This document shows positions 8,286 through 17,402 of a DNA stretch of 64,000 bases, piece after piece. The notes under the pieces were generated by a model. That model was not told where the DNA came from. It did no database searches and saw only the letters and a program-made list of their open reading frames with translations. The position numbers were made by a program, and so were the translations under genes. The stretch's first letter is position 1. The number at the start of each line of letters is the position of its first letter. This DNA comes from Comamonadaceae bacterium UBA4962 (lineage in GTDB: Bacteria > Pseudomonadota > Gammaproteobacteria > Burkholderiales > Burkholderiaceae_C): the NCBI GenBank assembly GCA_002397315.1, contig DHAE01000023.1:244495-308494 (forward strand), written 5' to 3'.

Positions 8286-10616
8286 TCATGACGCCCCCGC
8301 CGGGTGGGAGGGATGCAGCAGCGAGCTGTCCACCACCACGAGGCCGGACGCCTGGGCGTCTTCCTCGGCGCGGCGGGCCTGGGCCTCGTAGAGGCGCCAG
8401 TAGGCACCCTGCTTTTCCATGAGTTCGTCGTGCGGGCCGACCTCGACGATCTCGCCGCGGTCCATCACCACCAGGCGGTCGGCCTTGCGCAGCGTGGAGA
8501 GCCGGTGGGCGATGGCGATGGTCGTGCGGCCCTGCACGAGGTTGTCGAGCGCCTTCTGGATCTCCTTCTCGGTCTCGGTGTCGACGGCCGAGGTCGCCTC
8601 GTCGAGGATCAGGATGCGCGGGTCGATCAGCAGGGCCCGCGCGATGCTGATGCGCTGGCGCTCCCCGCCCGAGAGGCCCTGGCCGCGCTCGCCCACCAGC
8701 GAGTCGTAGCCGTGCGGCAGGCGCAGGATGAATTCCTGCGCATGGGCCGCGCGGGCGGCCGCGACGATTTCCTCGCGCGAGGCGTCCGGCTTGCCGTAGG
8801 CGATGTTCTCGGCGATGGTGCCGAAGAACAGGAACGGCTCCTGCAGCACCAGGCCGATGTGGCGGCGGTAGTCGGCCACGCTCAGGCGGCGCACGTCCAC
8901 GCCGTCCACCTGGATCGAGCCCTCGGTGGCGTCGTAGAAGCGGCTGATGAGGTTCACCAGCGTGCTCTTGCCCGAACCGCTGTGGCCCACGAGCCCGATC
9001 ATCTCGCCGGGGCGGATGTCGAGGTTCAGCCCCTTGATGACCGAGCGGCTGCCGTAGCGGAAGCCCAGGTTGCGCATGGCGATGGCGCCGCGCACGTGGT
9101 CCATCTTCACCGGCAGCACCGGGTCCGGCACGTTGCTCACGTGGTCCAGGATGTCGAAGATGCGCTTGGCGCCCGCCGCGGCTTTCTGCGTGACGGAAAC
9201 GATGCGGCTCATCGAATCGAGCCGGGTGTAGAAGCGGCCGATGTAGGCGATGAAGGCCGCCAGCACGCCCACCGTGATCTGGTTGTGCGCCACCAGCCAG
9301 ATGCCGAAGCCCCAGACCACGAGCAGCCCGATCTCGGTCATGAGCGACACCGTGGGCGTGAACAGCGACCAGGTGCGGTTGAGCCGGTCGTTCACTTCCA
9401 GGTTGTGCTGGTTGGCGTCGCGGAAGCGCTGGGCCTCGCGCTTTTCCTGGGCGAAGGCCTTCACCACGCGGATGCCCGGGATGGTGTCGGCCAGCACGTT
9501 GGTCACTTCGGACCAGACGCGGTCGATCTTCTCGAAGCCGGTGCGCAACCGGTCGCGCACGTTGTGGATCAGCCAGGCGATGAAGGGCAGCGGCACCAGC
9601 GTGACCAGGGCCAGCCAGGGGTTGATCGAGAACAGGATGCCCGCCGTCATCAGGATCATCAGCACGTCGGTGATGAAGTCGAGCGCATGCAGCGAAAGGA
9701 AAACGTTGATGCGGTCCGTTTCCGATCCGATGCGCGCCATCAGGTCGCCGGTGCGCTTGCCCCCGAAATAGTCGAGCGACAGCTTGAGCAGGTGCTCGTA
9801 CGTCGTGGTGCGCAGGTCCGCGCCGATGCGCTCGGACACGAGCGCGAGGATGTAGGTGCGCGCCCAGCCCAGCCCCCAGGCCAGCAGCGCCGACAGCAGC
9901 AGCCCGCCCAGGTAGAGCGCCACCAGGTGCACGGGAATCTGCTGCCCGTTCTGGTAGGGGATGAGGATGTCGTCCATCAGCGGGATGGTCAGGTAGGGCG
10001 GCACCAGCGTCGCGGCGGTGGAGGCCAGCGTGAGCGCGAAGCCCCCGGCCAGTTGCTTGCGGTAGGGCCGCGCGAAGCGCCACAGGCGCAGCAGCACCCA
10101 GGTGGACGGGGGCTGGACCGGCGCGCGGGCGCAGGCGGGGCATTCGTCGCTGTCGGGGGGCAGCACGGCCTGGCAGGTCTCGCAGCGCGGCTCGTCCGCC
10201 GGCTGCGCCTCCGGCGCCGCACCGGGCAGCGCGGCCGGCCGCCCGAGCCAGGCGATCTGCTGCTCGAACTTCTGCACCAGCCGCAGCGCCTGCGCATGGC
10301 CGCCCAGGGTGAACCGCCAGACGGCCAGACGCTGGCGGGTGTCGTGGAGTTCCAGCGTGCCGACGCCGCCGTGGTCGAGCAGCCGCACCGACAGATCGGG
10401 CGCCAGGGGCCACTGCCGCAGCGCACCCTCTGGATCGCGGGCGATCAGCCGCCGCTCGGTGAGCGCCACCAGGCCGGGTGCGAAACGCAGGGAGGTGCTC
10501 AGGTCAACCCCGAGCGCAGCTGTTACGTTTTCACCGGAAGCGAGTTCCGCTTGCAGTTCGGCCCCCGCGGGGCCCGTCAAGACACCGAAGGCGTCCACAG
10601 GATGGTGATTGTTCAT
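8286..10616 (-). CDS. Cyanophycin-associated ABC transporter (fused TMD-NBD)
   Basis: This 776-residue half-transporter is of the MsbA/exporter type. Residues 1-130 form an N-terminal soluble domain that looks PH-like, followed by a zinc-ribbon motif of two Cys-x2-Cys pairs (about 147-166). Six membrane helices span about 180-475. The nucleotide-binding domain has Walker A Gly-His-Ser-Gly-Ser-Gly-Lys-Ser-Thr, a Gln-Glu-Pro Q-loop, signature Leu-Ser-Gly-Gly-Glu, Walker B Ile-Leu-Ile-Leu-Asp-Glu and an Ala-His-Arg switch. All catalytic residues are present. Location beside cphA genes and DUF1854 suggests a role in storage or mobilisation of the polymer or its dipeptides; the substrate is unproven. 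Confidence 0.9.
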   Translation of the reverse strand: MNNHHPVDAFGVLTGPAGAELQAELASGENVTAALGVDLSTSLRFAPGLVALTERRLIARDPEGALRQWPLAPDLSVRLLDHGGVGTLELHDTRQRLAVWRFTLGGHAQALRLVQKFEQQIAWLGRPAALPGAAPEAQPADEPRCETCQAVLPPDSDECPACARAPVQPPSTWVLLRLWRFARPYRKQLAGGFALTLASTAATLVPPYLTIPLMDDILIPYQNGQQIPVHLVALYLGGLLLSALLAWGLGWARTYILALVSERIGADLRTTTYEHLLKLSLDYFGGKRTGDLMARIGSETDRINVFLSLHALDFITDVLMILMTAGILFSINPWLALVTLVPLPFIAWLIHNVRDRLRTGFEKIDRVWSEVTNVLADTIPGIRVVKAFAQEKREAQRFRDANQHNLEVNDRLNRTWSLFTPTVSLMTEIGLLVVWGFGIWLVAHNQITVGVLAAFIAYIGRFYTRLDSMSRIVSVTQKAAAGAKRIFDILDHVSNVPDPVLPVKMDHVRGAIAMRNLGFRYGSRSVIKGLNLDIRPGEMIGLVGHSGSGKSTLVNLISRFYDATEGSIQVDGVDVRRLSVADYRRHIGLVLQEPFLFFGTIAENIAYGKPDASREEIVAAARAAHAQEFILRLPHGYDSLVGERGQGLSGGERQRISIARALLIDPRILILDEATSAVDTETEKEIQKALDNLVQGRTTIAIAHRLSTLRKADRLVVMDRGEIVEVGPHDELMEKQGAYWRLYEAQARRAEEDAQASGLVVVDSSLLHPSHPAGAS

Positions 10617-10875
10617 TGTGTTGCGTGGTTCCGTCCCGGGTGGCTAGGGAGTCTGCCGGTTGTCCGGCGGACATTGTCCCCGAAGCGCCGGGCCCCCGAA
10701 CGGCATTCGTTCCTAACGCGGCCGCCCCTGCCGGCGCTGACACTTTCCCCGGCCGCCGTGGCTTGACCGGCCGGCGCGCCCGGGCTGGCGCACAATGGCC
10801 CGGATACCCCTTCCTTCGGCGACCGACGTCCCCGGACGTTCCGGCCGGCCTCCGTTTCCTTTACGCTGCGACCCC

Positions 10876-13104
10876 ATGGCGACGACATTCCCCGACATCC
10901 GACTGCTGCGCATCAACTACCTGCGCGGCCCCAACATCTGGACGTACCGCCCGGTGCTCGAGGTCTGGCTGGACCTCGGCGCGCTGGAGGACCATCCGTC
11001 CAACGCCCTGCCCGGCTTCAACGAGCGCCTCACGCGCTGGCTGCCGGCGCTCATCGAGCACCACTGCGGGGTGGGCGAGCGCGGCGGCTTCCTGCAGCGG
11101 CTGGAGAGCGGCACCTGGTGCGGCCACGTGCTCGAGCACATCGTGATCGAGCTGCTCAACCTCTCGGGCATGCCCACGGGCTTCGGCCAGACGCGCAGCA
11201 CCAGCCAGCGCGGCGTCTACCGCATGGTGTTCCGCGCCCGCGACGAACGCGTGGCGCGCGTGGCGCTGGAGCAGGGCCACCGCCTCATCATGGCGGCGAT
11301 CAACGACGAGCCCTTCGACGTGGCGGCGGCGGTGTCGCGCGTGCGCACCGAGGTGGACGACCAGTACCTCGGCCCCAGCACCGCCTGCATCGTCTCCGCC
11401 GCGACCGACCGCGGCATTCCCCACATCCGCCTGAACGACGGCAACCTCGTGCAACTGGGCTACGGCGCCTCGCAGCGCCGCATCTGGACGGCCGAGAGCG
11501 AGTTCACGAGCGCCATCGCCGAAGGCATCGCGAGCGACAAGGACCTCACCAAGAGCCTGCTGCAGTCCTGCGGCGTGCCGGTGCCCGAAGGCCAGATCGT
11601 GAACAGCCCCGAAGAGGCCTGGGAGGCCGCCCAGGACATCGGCCTGCCCGTGGTGGTGAAGCCCTCGGACGGCAACCACGGCCGCGGCGTGACGCTGGAC
11701 CTGCGCCGCCGCGAGGACATCGAGGCCGCCTACCACGTGGCCTACCCCGAGGGCAGCGACGTGATCGTGGAGCGCTTCATTCCCGGCGACGAACACCGCC
11801 TGCTGGTGGTGGGCGGCAAGGTGGTGGCGGCGGCGCGCGGCGAGGTGGTGGGCATCACCGGCAACGGCCGCTCCACCGTGCGCGAGCTGATCGACAGCCA
11901 GCTCAACTCCGACCCGCGCCGCGGCTACGAAGAGGAATACCCGCTCGAGATCATCGACGTGGCGACCGATGCGAAGGTGCAGCTCGAACTCAAGCGCCAG
12001 GAACTGGACGCCGACTCGGTGCCCGCCGCCGGCCGCCAGATCGTGGTGCAGCGCAACGGCAACGTGGCCGTGGACTGCACGGACGACGTGCATCGCGAGG
12101 TCGCCTACATCGCGCAACTGGCCGCCCGCGTGGTGGGACTGGACATCGCCGGCATCGACATGGTGGCGCAGGACATCTCCCGCCCGCTGCAGGAACAGGG
12201 CGGCGCCATCGTCGAGGTGAACGCCGGCCCCGGCCTGCTGATGCACCTGAAGCCCGCCGTGGGCGCGCCCCGCCCCGTGGGCCAGGCGATCGCCGAGCAC
12301 CTCTTCCCCGCGGCCGACGACGTGCCCGAGGGCACCATCGGCCGCGTGCCGATCGTCGGCGTGGCGGGCACGCGCGGCACCGCCACCATCGCGCGCGTCG
12401 TGGCCTGGCTCATGCACCTGGGCGGCCGCCACACGGGCATCGCCTGCCGCGAGGGGCTGTACCTGGACCGCCGCTGCGTCGAGACGGGCGACAGCGCCCA
12501 CTGGGAGGCCGCGCACCGCCTGCTCATGAACCAGATGGTGCAGGCGGCGGTGATCGAGAACGACGCGCGCACCATCCTGCGCCACGGCCTCGCCTACGAC
12601 CGCTGCCAGGTCGGCGTGGTGACGGACATGGACGGCCGCGAGGCCCTGGCCGAGTTCGACGTGCACGAACAGGAGCAGATGTACAAGGTACTGCGCACCC
12701 AGGTGGACGTGGTGCTGCCGGGCGGCGCAGCGGTGCTGAACGCCGCCGAGCCGCAGGTGCTGGAACTCGCGCCGCTGTGCGACGGCGCGGTGGTGCTGTA
12801 CGCGCAGGACGCCGGCCTGCCGGCCATCGCGGAGCACCGCGCCGAGGATGCCGGCCGCGCGGTCTTCGTGAAGAACGGCCGCGTGGTGCTGGCCACGGGC
12901 ACGGCCGAGCACGTACTGGCCCCGCTGGCCGACCTGACCTTCGGCCGCAACGCGGTGCAGGCGGATGCCGACACGCTGCTGGCGATCGTGGCCACGGCCT
13001 GGGCGCTGGACATCGCCCCGGACCTGATCGGCGCCGGCATCAAGACCTTCGAGCCCGAGCCGCCCTGCGCTGCGCCCGCCACGCCGGCGGCCGCCTCCGC
13101 CTGA
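10876..13104 (+). CDS. CphA-like protein lacking the Mur-domain P-loop (CphA2-like)
   Basis: This 742-residue paralogue of cyanophycin synthetase keeps the N-terminal domain (Arg-Gly-Pro-Asn-Ile-Trp start) and an ATP-grasp domain at about 215-470 (Val-Val-Val-Lys-Pro-Ser-Asp-Gly-Asn-His-Gly, Glu447-Val-Asn449). In the Mur-ligase-like domain the P-loop reads Gly-Thr-Arg-Gly-Thr-Ala-Thr at 498-504, so the catalytic Lys is Thr502. The C-terminal Mur lobe, about 110 residues in CphA, is missing. This resembles cyanobacterial CphA2, which joins beta-Asp-Arg dipeptides using one ATP site, and the CphA' of Ralstonia. The same activity here is inference. Followed 68 bp later by canonical cphA. Confidence 0.9.
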   Translation: MATTFPDIRLLRINYLRGPNIWTYRPVLEVWLDLGALEDHPSNALPGFNERLTRWLPALIEHHCGVGERGGFLQRLESGTWCGHVLEHIVIELLNLSGMPTGFGQTRSTSQRGVYRMVFRARDERVARVALEQGHRLIMAAINDEPFDVAAAVSRVRTEVDDQYLGPSTACIVSAATDRGIPHIRLNDGNLVQLGYGASQRRIWTAESEFTSAIAEGIASDKDLTKSLLQSCGVPVPEGQIVNSPEEAWEAAQDIGLPVVVKPSDGNHGRGVTLDLRRREDIEAAYHVAYPEGSDVIVERFIPGDEHRLLVVGGKVVAAARGEVVGITGNGRSTVRELIDSQLNSDPRRGYEEEYPLEIIDVATDAKVQLELKRQELDADSVPAAGRQIVVQRNGNVAVDCTDDVHREVAYIAQLAARVVGLDIAGIDMVAQDISRPLQEQGGAIVEVNAGPGLLMHLKPAVGAPRPVGQAIAEHLFPAADDVPEGTIGRVPIVGVAGTRGTATIARVVAWLMHLGGRHTGIACREGLYLDRRCVETGDSAHWEAAHRLLMNQMVQAAVIENDARTILRHGLAYDRCQVGVVTDMDGREALAEFDVHEQEQMYKVLRTQVDVVLPGGAAVLNAAEPQVLELAPLCDGAVVLYAQDAGLPAIAEHRAEDAGRAVFVKNGRVVLATGTAEHVLAPLADLTFGRNAVQADADTLLAIVATAWALDIAPDLIGAGIKTFEPEPPCAAPATPAAASA

Positions 13105-13172
13105 GCGGCGCCGAGGCCCGCCGCCCCCGCCCCCACCTCCCGAACCAGAGCACCCAAGAGAGCATTTTCCCC

Positions 13173-15752
13173 ATGGACGTATCCCGCATCCGGGCCCTGC
13201 GCGGCCCCAATCTCTGGAGCCGCCACACATCCATCGAGGCCGTCGTGGCCTGCGGCGAGCACGAGCGCGCAATGGGCCAGATCGCCGGCTTCGAAGCCCG
13301 CCTGCGGGCCCTGTTTCCGGCCGTGGGGGTGCTGCACCCCGAAGGCGGCGACAGCGACATCTCGCTCGCGCACGTGCTGCAGTCCGCGGCGCTCGCGCTG
13401 CAGGCGCAGGCCGGCTGCCCGGTGAGCTTCAGCCGCACCTCGGCCACGTCCGACCCGGGCGTCTACCAGGTGGTGGTGGAATACACCGAAGAGGCCGTGG
13501 GCCGCCAGGCGTTCGCCGATGCGCAGGCGCTGATCGAGGCCGCTGTGAGCCACGGCCCGTTCGATGCCGATGCGGCCATCGCCCGGCTGCGCGAACTGGA
13601 CGAGGACGAGCGCCTGGGCCCGAGCACGGCCTCCATCGTCGATGCGGCCGTGGCGCGCGGCATTCCGTACCGCCGACTCACGCGCGGCAGCCTGGTGCAG
13701 TTCGGCTGGGGATCGAAGCAGCGGCGCATCCAGGCCGCCGAGGTGGATTCCACCAGCGCCGTGGCCGAATCCATCGCGCAGGACAAGGACCTGACCAAGC
13801 GCCTGCTGCACGCGGCCGGCGTGCCGGTGCCGCTGGGCCAGCCGGTCGAGACCATCGACGAGGCCTGGGAGGTCGCGCTCAAGGTGGGCCTGCCCGTGGT
13901 GGTGAAGCCCCAGGACGGCAACCAGGGCAAGGGCGTGACGGTGAACATCACCGAGCGCGCTCAGCTGGAGGAAGCCTTCCGCACCGCCGCCGAATACGGC
14001 ACGGTGATGGTCGAGCGCTTCCTGCCGGGGCACGACTTCCGCCTGCTGGTGGTGGGCGACCAGCTCGTGGCCGCCGCGCGGCGTGAGCCGCCGCAGGTGC
14101 TGGGCGACGGCGAGCGCACGGTGCGCGAGCTGGTGTACCTGGTGAACCTCGATCCGCGGCGCGGCGAGGGGCATGCCACCTCGCTCACGAAGATCCGGCT
14201 GGACGACATCGCCGTGGCGCGGCTCGCCGCCCAGGGCCTCACGCCCGATTCCGTGCCGGCCAAGGGCCAGCGCGTGATCCTGCGCAACAACGCCAACCTC
14301 TCCACCGGCGGCACCGCCACCGACGTGACCGACGACGTGCATCCCGACGTGGCCGCGCGCGCCGTGGCCGCGGCCCAGATGGTGGGCCTGCACATCTGCG
14401 GCGTGGACATGGTGGCCGAGACCGTGCTGCGCCCGCTGGAAGAGCAAGGCGGCGGCTTCGTCGAGGTGAACGCCGCCCCCGGCCTGCGCATGCACCTCTC
14501 GCCCAGCTACGGCAAGCCGCGCAACGTCGGCCAGGCGATGGTCGACAAGCTCTTCGCGAACGGCCAGGACGGGCGCATTCCCACCGTCGCCGTCACCGGC
14601 ACCAACGGCAAGACCACCACCGCGCGGCTGATCGCGCACCTGTTCTCCGCACAGGGCCTGCGCGTGGGCATGACGAACACCGACGGCGTGTACGTGAACG
14701 GCCGCCAGATCGACAGCGGCGACTGCTCCGGACCGCGCAGCGCGCGCAACGTGCTGCTGCACCCCGAGGTGGACGCGGCCGTGTTCGAGACCGCGCGCGG
14801 CGGCATCCTGCGCGAAGGCCTGGGCTTCGACCGCTGCTCGGTGGCCGTGGTGACCAACATCGGCGCGGGCGATCACCTGGGCATGAACTACATCAACACG
14901 GTGGAAGACCTCGCCGTGCTCAAGCGCGTGATCGTGCAGAACGTGGCGCCCGAGGGCTATGCGGTGCTGAACGCCGCCGACCCGATCGTCGCGGCCATGG
15001 CGTCCTCGAGCCCCGGCAAGGTGATCTACTTCGCGGGCGACCGCCACCACCCCGTGATGGCCACGCACCGCGCGCAGGGCCACCGCTCGGTGTACGTGGA
15101 CGGCGACTCCATCGTCGCGGCCGAGGGCTCCTGGCGCGAGACGGTGCATCTGCGCGACGTGCCGATCACGCAGGGCGGGAAGATCGGCTTCCAGGTCGAG
15201 AACGTGATGGCCGCCGTGGCGGCCGCCTGGGGCGCCGGCCTGCCGTGGCAGACGATCCGCCGCGGCCTCTCGGGCTTCGTGAACGACAGCGACAACGCAC
15301 CGGGCCGCTTCAACGTGATGGACTTCCGCGGCGCGACGGTGATCGCCGACTACGGCCACAACCCCGACGCGATGCGCGCGCTGGTGTCGGCCGTGGACGC
15401 GCTGCCCGGCAACCGCCGCAGCGTGGTGATCAGCGGCGCGGGCGACCGGCGCGACGAGGACATCCGCGAGCAGACGGTGATCCTGGGCGCGGCCTTCGAC
15501 GACGTCATCCTCTACCAGGACGCCGCCCAGCGCGGCCGGGCCGACGGCGAAGTGATGGCGCTCCTGCGAGAGGGACTGGCCCAGGCCACGCGCACGAAGT
15601 ACGTCGACGAGATCCGCGGCGAGTTCGTGGCCATCGACGCCGCGCTCGACCGCCTGCAGCCGGGCGACCTGTGCCTGGTGCTGGTCGACCAGGTGGAAGA
15701 GGCCCTCGCCCACCTCGCGAAGCGCTGCGCCGAAGGCGCACCCGCCCAGTGA
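13173..15752 (+). CDS. cphA: Cyanophycin synthetase
   Basis: CphA (859 residues) makes the storage polymer multi-L-arginyl-poly-L-aspartate in the cytoplasm, using ATP for each residue added. Domains in order: N-terminal domain (about 1-160); ATP-grasp domain (about 205-450), with Val-Val-Lys-Pro-Gln-Asp-Gly-Asn-Gln-Gly-Lys-Gly and Phe-Val-Glu-Val-Asn-Ala-Ala-Pro-Gly; and a Mur-ligase-like domain with intact P-loop Gly-Thr-Asn-Gly-Lys480-Thr-Thr and a C-terminal lobe carrying Asp-Tyr-Gly-His-Asn-Pro-Asp. ATG 13173 starts the family-typical Met-Asp-Val-Ser-Arg-Ile-Arg. It forms an operon with the P-loop-less paralogue. No cyanophycinase is in the window. Confidence 0.95.
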   Translation: MDVSRIRALRGPNLWSRHTSIEAVVACGEHERAMGQIAGFEARLRALFPAVGVLHPEGGDSDISLAHVLQSAALALQAQAGCPVSFSRTSATSDPGVYQVVVEYTEEAVGRQAFADAQALIEAAVSHGPFDADAAIARLRELDEDERLGPSTASIVDAAVARGIPYRRLTRGSLVQFGWGSKQRRIQAAEVDSTSAVAESIAQDKDLTKRLLHAAGVPVPLGQPVETIDEAWEVALKVGLPVVVKPQDGNQGKGVTVNITERAQLEEAFRTAAEYGTVMVERFLPGHDFRLLVVGDQLVAAARREPPQVLGDGERTVRELVYLVNLDPRRGEGHATSLTKIRLDDIAVARLAAQGLTPDSVPAKGQRVILRNNANLSTGGTATDVTDDVHPDVAARAVAAAQMVGLHICGVDMVAETVLRPLEEQGGGFVEVNAAPGLRMHLSPSYGKPRNVGQAMVDKLFANGQDGRIPTVAVTGTNGKTTTARLIAHLFSAQGLRVGMTNTDGVYVNGRQIDSGDCSGPRSARNVLLHPEVDAAVFETARGGILREGLGFDRCSVAVVTNIGAGDHLGMNYINTVEDLAVLKRVIVQNVAPEGYAVLNAADPIVAAMASSSPGKVIYFAGDRHHPVMATHRAQGHRSVYVDGDSIVAAEGSWRETVHLRDVPITQGGKIGFQVENVMAAVAAAWGAGLPWQTIRRGLSGFVNDSDNAPGRFNVMDFRGATVIADYGHNPDAMRALVSAVDALPGNRRSVVISGAGDRRDEDIREQTVILGAAFDDVILYQDAAQRGRADGEVMALLREGLAQATRTKYVDEIRGEFVAIDAALDRLQPGDLCLVLVDQVEEALAHLAKRCAEGAPAQ

Positions 15753-15783
15753 CCCTGTGAAACCAGCGACAGGAGCCCCCGCC

Positions 15784-16287
15784 ATGCATTCCCGAACCGT
15801 CCCGACTGCCGCACGGCGCATCGCCCTGCTGCTGGCCCTGGCCGGCACCGCCCTGTCGGCCCAGGCCGGCGCGGACACCATCGGCACCGTGGACACGGCC
15901 TTCAAGCTGCTCGGCCGCGACCACGACATCATCGTGGAGGCCTACGACGACCCGGCCGTGCAGGGCGTGACCTGCTATGTCTCGCGCGCACGCACGGGCG
16001 GCATCAAGGGCTCGCTGGGCCTCGCCGAGGACAAGTCCGAAGCCTCCATCGCCTGCCGCCAGACCGGCCCGATCAGCTTCGCCGCGTCGCCTCTCAAAAA
16101 GCAGGAAGAGGTGTTCAGCGAGCGCACCTCCATCCTGTTCAAGCGGCTGCGCGTGGTGCGCATGGTGGATGCCAAACGCAACACGCTGGTCTACCTGAGC
16201 TACTCCGACAAGCTGATCGAGGGTTCGCCCCAGAACAGCGTGACGGCGGTGCCGGTGGACCGGGGCATGCCGATCCCGGTCAAATAG
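15784..16287 (+). CDS. creA: CreA family periplasmic protein
   Basis: This 167-residue CreA-family protein has a cleavable signal peptide ending near Ala-Gln-Ala. Family blocks are visible: Thr-Ala-Phe-Lys-Leu-Leu-Gly, Ile-Val-Glu-Ala-Tyr-Asp-Asp-Pro-Ala-Val, Gly-Val-Thr-Cys-Tyr-Val-Ser, Ile-Ala-Cys-Arg-Gln-Thr-Gly, and Tyr-Leu-Ser-Tyr-Ser-Asp-Lys. Two Cys residues may pair. The family is conserved in proteobacteria with no established biochemical role. The ATG at 15784 was preferred over 15757 because AGGAG lies just upstream and the signal peptide begins there. It sits 31 bp after cphA; a joint transcript is possible. Confidence 0.9.
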   Translation: MHSRTVPTAARRIALLLALAGTALSAQAGADTIGTVDTAFKLLGRDHDIIVEAYDDPAVQGVTCYVSRARTGGIKGSLGLAEDKSEASIACRQTGPISFAASPLKKQEEVFSERTSILFKRLRVVRMVDAKRNTLVYLSYSDKLIEGSPQNSVTAVPVDRGMPIPVK

Positions 16288-16320
16288 CACGCTACCACGC
16301 CGATCGGCAACGCTCGCAGG

Positions 16321-17313
16321 TCAGCGAACGCCGGAGCCGCCTCGGGCAGTGCGCCGCGGCACGCCGAGGCCTGCGGCGGCGGCCTTCACCGCGTCCGCGA
16401 AGGCCAGCAGTACCGGCGTGCGCTCCATGCCGTCCCGGCGGAAGAAGAGCCCGAAGGACGGCAACGGCACCTTCGGGGCGATATCCAGCCGCAGCACCCC
16501 GCCGCGCGCGATCTCGTCCACGGCGTGTTCGAGCCGTACCGCACAGAGCAGCGACCGGTCCTGGCGCATCAGAGCGCCGATGGTGACGGACGAGATCGCC
16601 TCGATGACCGGCACCGGCGGCTGTGCGCCATCGTTCAGAAAAGCCGTCACGAAGGCCTGGCGCACCAGCGTTTCCTTCGGCGGCAGCAGCCACGGGGCAT
16701 CGCCGAGGTCTCGCCACCGCAGCCGCCGCCGGCCAGCGCCGGCGCCCTTGCGCGGTACCGACGCCAGCACGCACAGCTCGTCCCGCAGCATCGCGACGGG
16801 CTCCAGCAGCGGCGCGATGTCCGCGGTGATGAGTTCGGGCGTCACGGCGCCATAGACGCAGTCGAGCTCGCCCGCCAGCAGGCGCTGGATCAGCTCCTGC
16901 ACCCGCCCTTCGCGGATTTGCACCATGGCGCCGGGCATGCGCTCGCGCAGCCGCGCGATCGCCGACGGCACGGTGGCGGTGACGGATGGAGCACCCACGC
17001 GGAGCACGGCGAGCGCGCCCTGCTGCATCGCGCCGACGTCCTCGGTGGCGCGCACCAGCTGGTTCAACACCGCCCGGGCATGGAAGACCGCGCCGGCGCC
17101 CAGCGCATTCGGATGGATGCCCTGGTGGCTGCGCTCGAAAAGGCGCGCGCCGAAGCAGGCCTCGATTTCGCCGAGCATCTTGCTGATCGCGGGCTGGCTC
17201 AGGTGCAACTGCGTGGATGCGCTGCGCATGGTGCCCGCCTCGGCGAGCACGGCAAGCAGTTCCAGGTGGCGCAGCCGAAGCGTGCGCACCAATCGGCCGG
17301 TGGTGGCGTCCAT
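16321..17313 (-). CDS. LysR-family transcriptional regulator
   Basis: This 330-residue LysR-type regulator has an N-terminal winged helix-turn-helix (about 12-72: Glu-Ala-Gly-Thr-Met-Arg-Ser-Ala-Ser, Leu-Ser-Gln-Pro-Ala-Ile-Ser-Lys-Met-Leu) and a C-terminal ligand-binding domain (about 100-310). The ATG at 17313 follows GAAGGAACCAGC on its strand. It is divergent from a CoA-transferase operon with 89 bp between the starts, and an inverted repeat lies in that gap. By the usual LysR arrangement it should control the divergent operon and itself in response to a pathway metabolite. The inducer is unknown. Confidence 0.92.
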   Translation of the reverse strand: MDATTGRLVRTLRLRHLELLAVLAEAGTMRSASTQLHLSQPAISKMLGEIEACFGARLFERSHQGIHPNALGAGAVFHARAVLNQLVRATEDVGAMQQGALAVLRVGAPSVTATVPSAIARLRERMPGAMVQIREGRVQELIQRLLAGELDCVYGAVTPELITADIAPLLEPVAMLRDELCVLASVPRKGAGAGRRRLRWRDLGDAPWLLPPKETLVRQAFVTAFLNDGAQPPVPVIEAISSVTIGALMRQDRSLLCAVRLEHAVDEIARGGVLRLDIAPKVPLPSFGLFFRRDGMERTPVLLAFADAVKAAAAGLGVPRRTARGGSGVR

Positions 17314-17338
17314 GCTGGTTCCTTCGAGTCGATTGCAA

Positions 17339-17360
17339 ATCGTGATCACTCCATCACGAT
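17339..17360. promoter_or_regulatory. Inverted repeat, likely LysR operator
   Basis: ATCGTGAT and ATCACGAT form a perfect 8-bp inverted repeat around a 6-bp centre, in the 89-bp gap between the lysR-type gene and the CoA-transferase gene. It contains the T-N11-A spacing often seen in LysR sites. Regulation of both genes from here is inferred from position. Confidence 0.65.
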
Positions 17361-17402
17361 TATCGAATTTTCAAGAATCACCAGCGGCGATATGGTCCGA
17401 TC

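Noticed and set aside
12594..15932. 1112-codon open frame on the minus strand across cphA
   Set aside because: It is antisense to a well-conserved enzyme, is His/Arg/Val-rich without family signature, and is a typical high-GC mirror frame.
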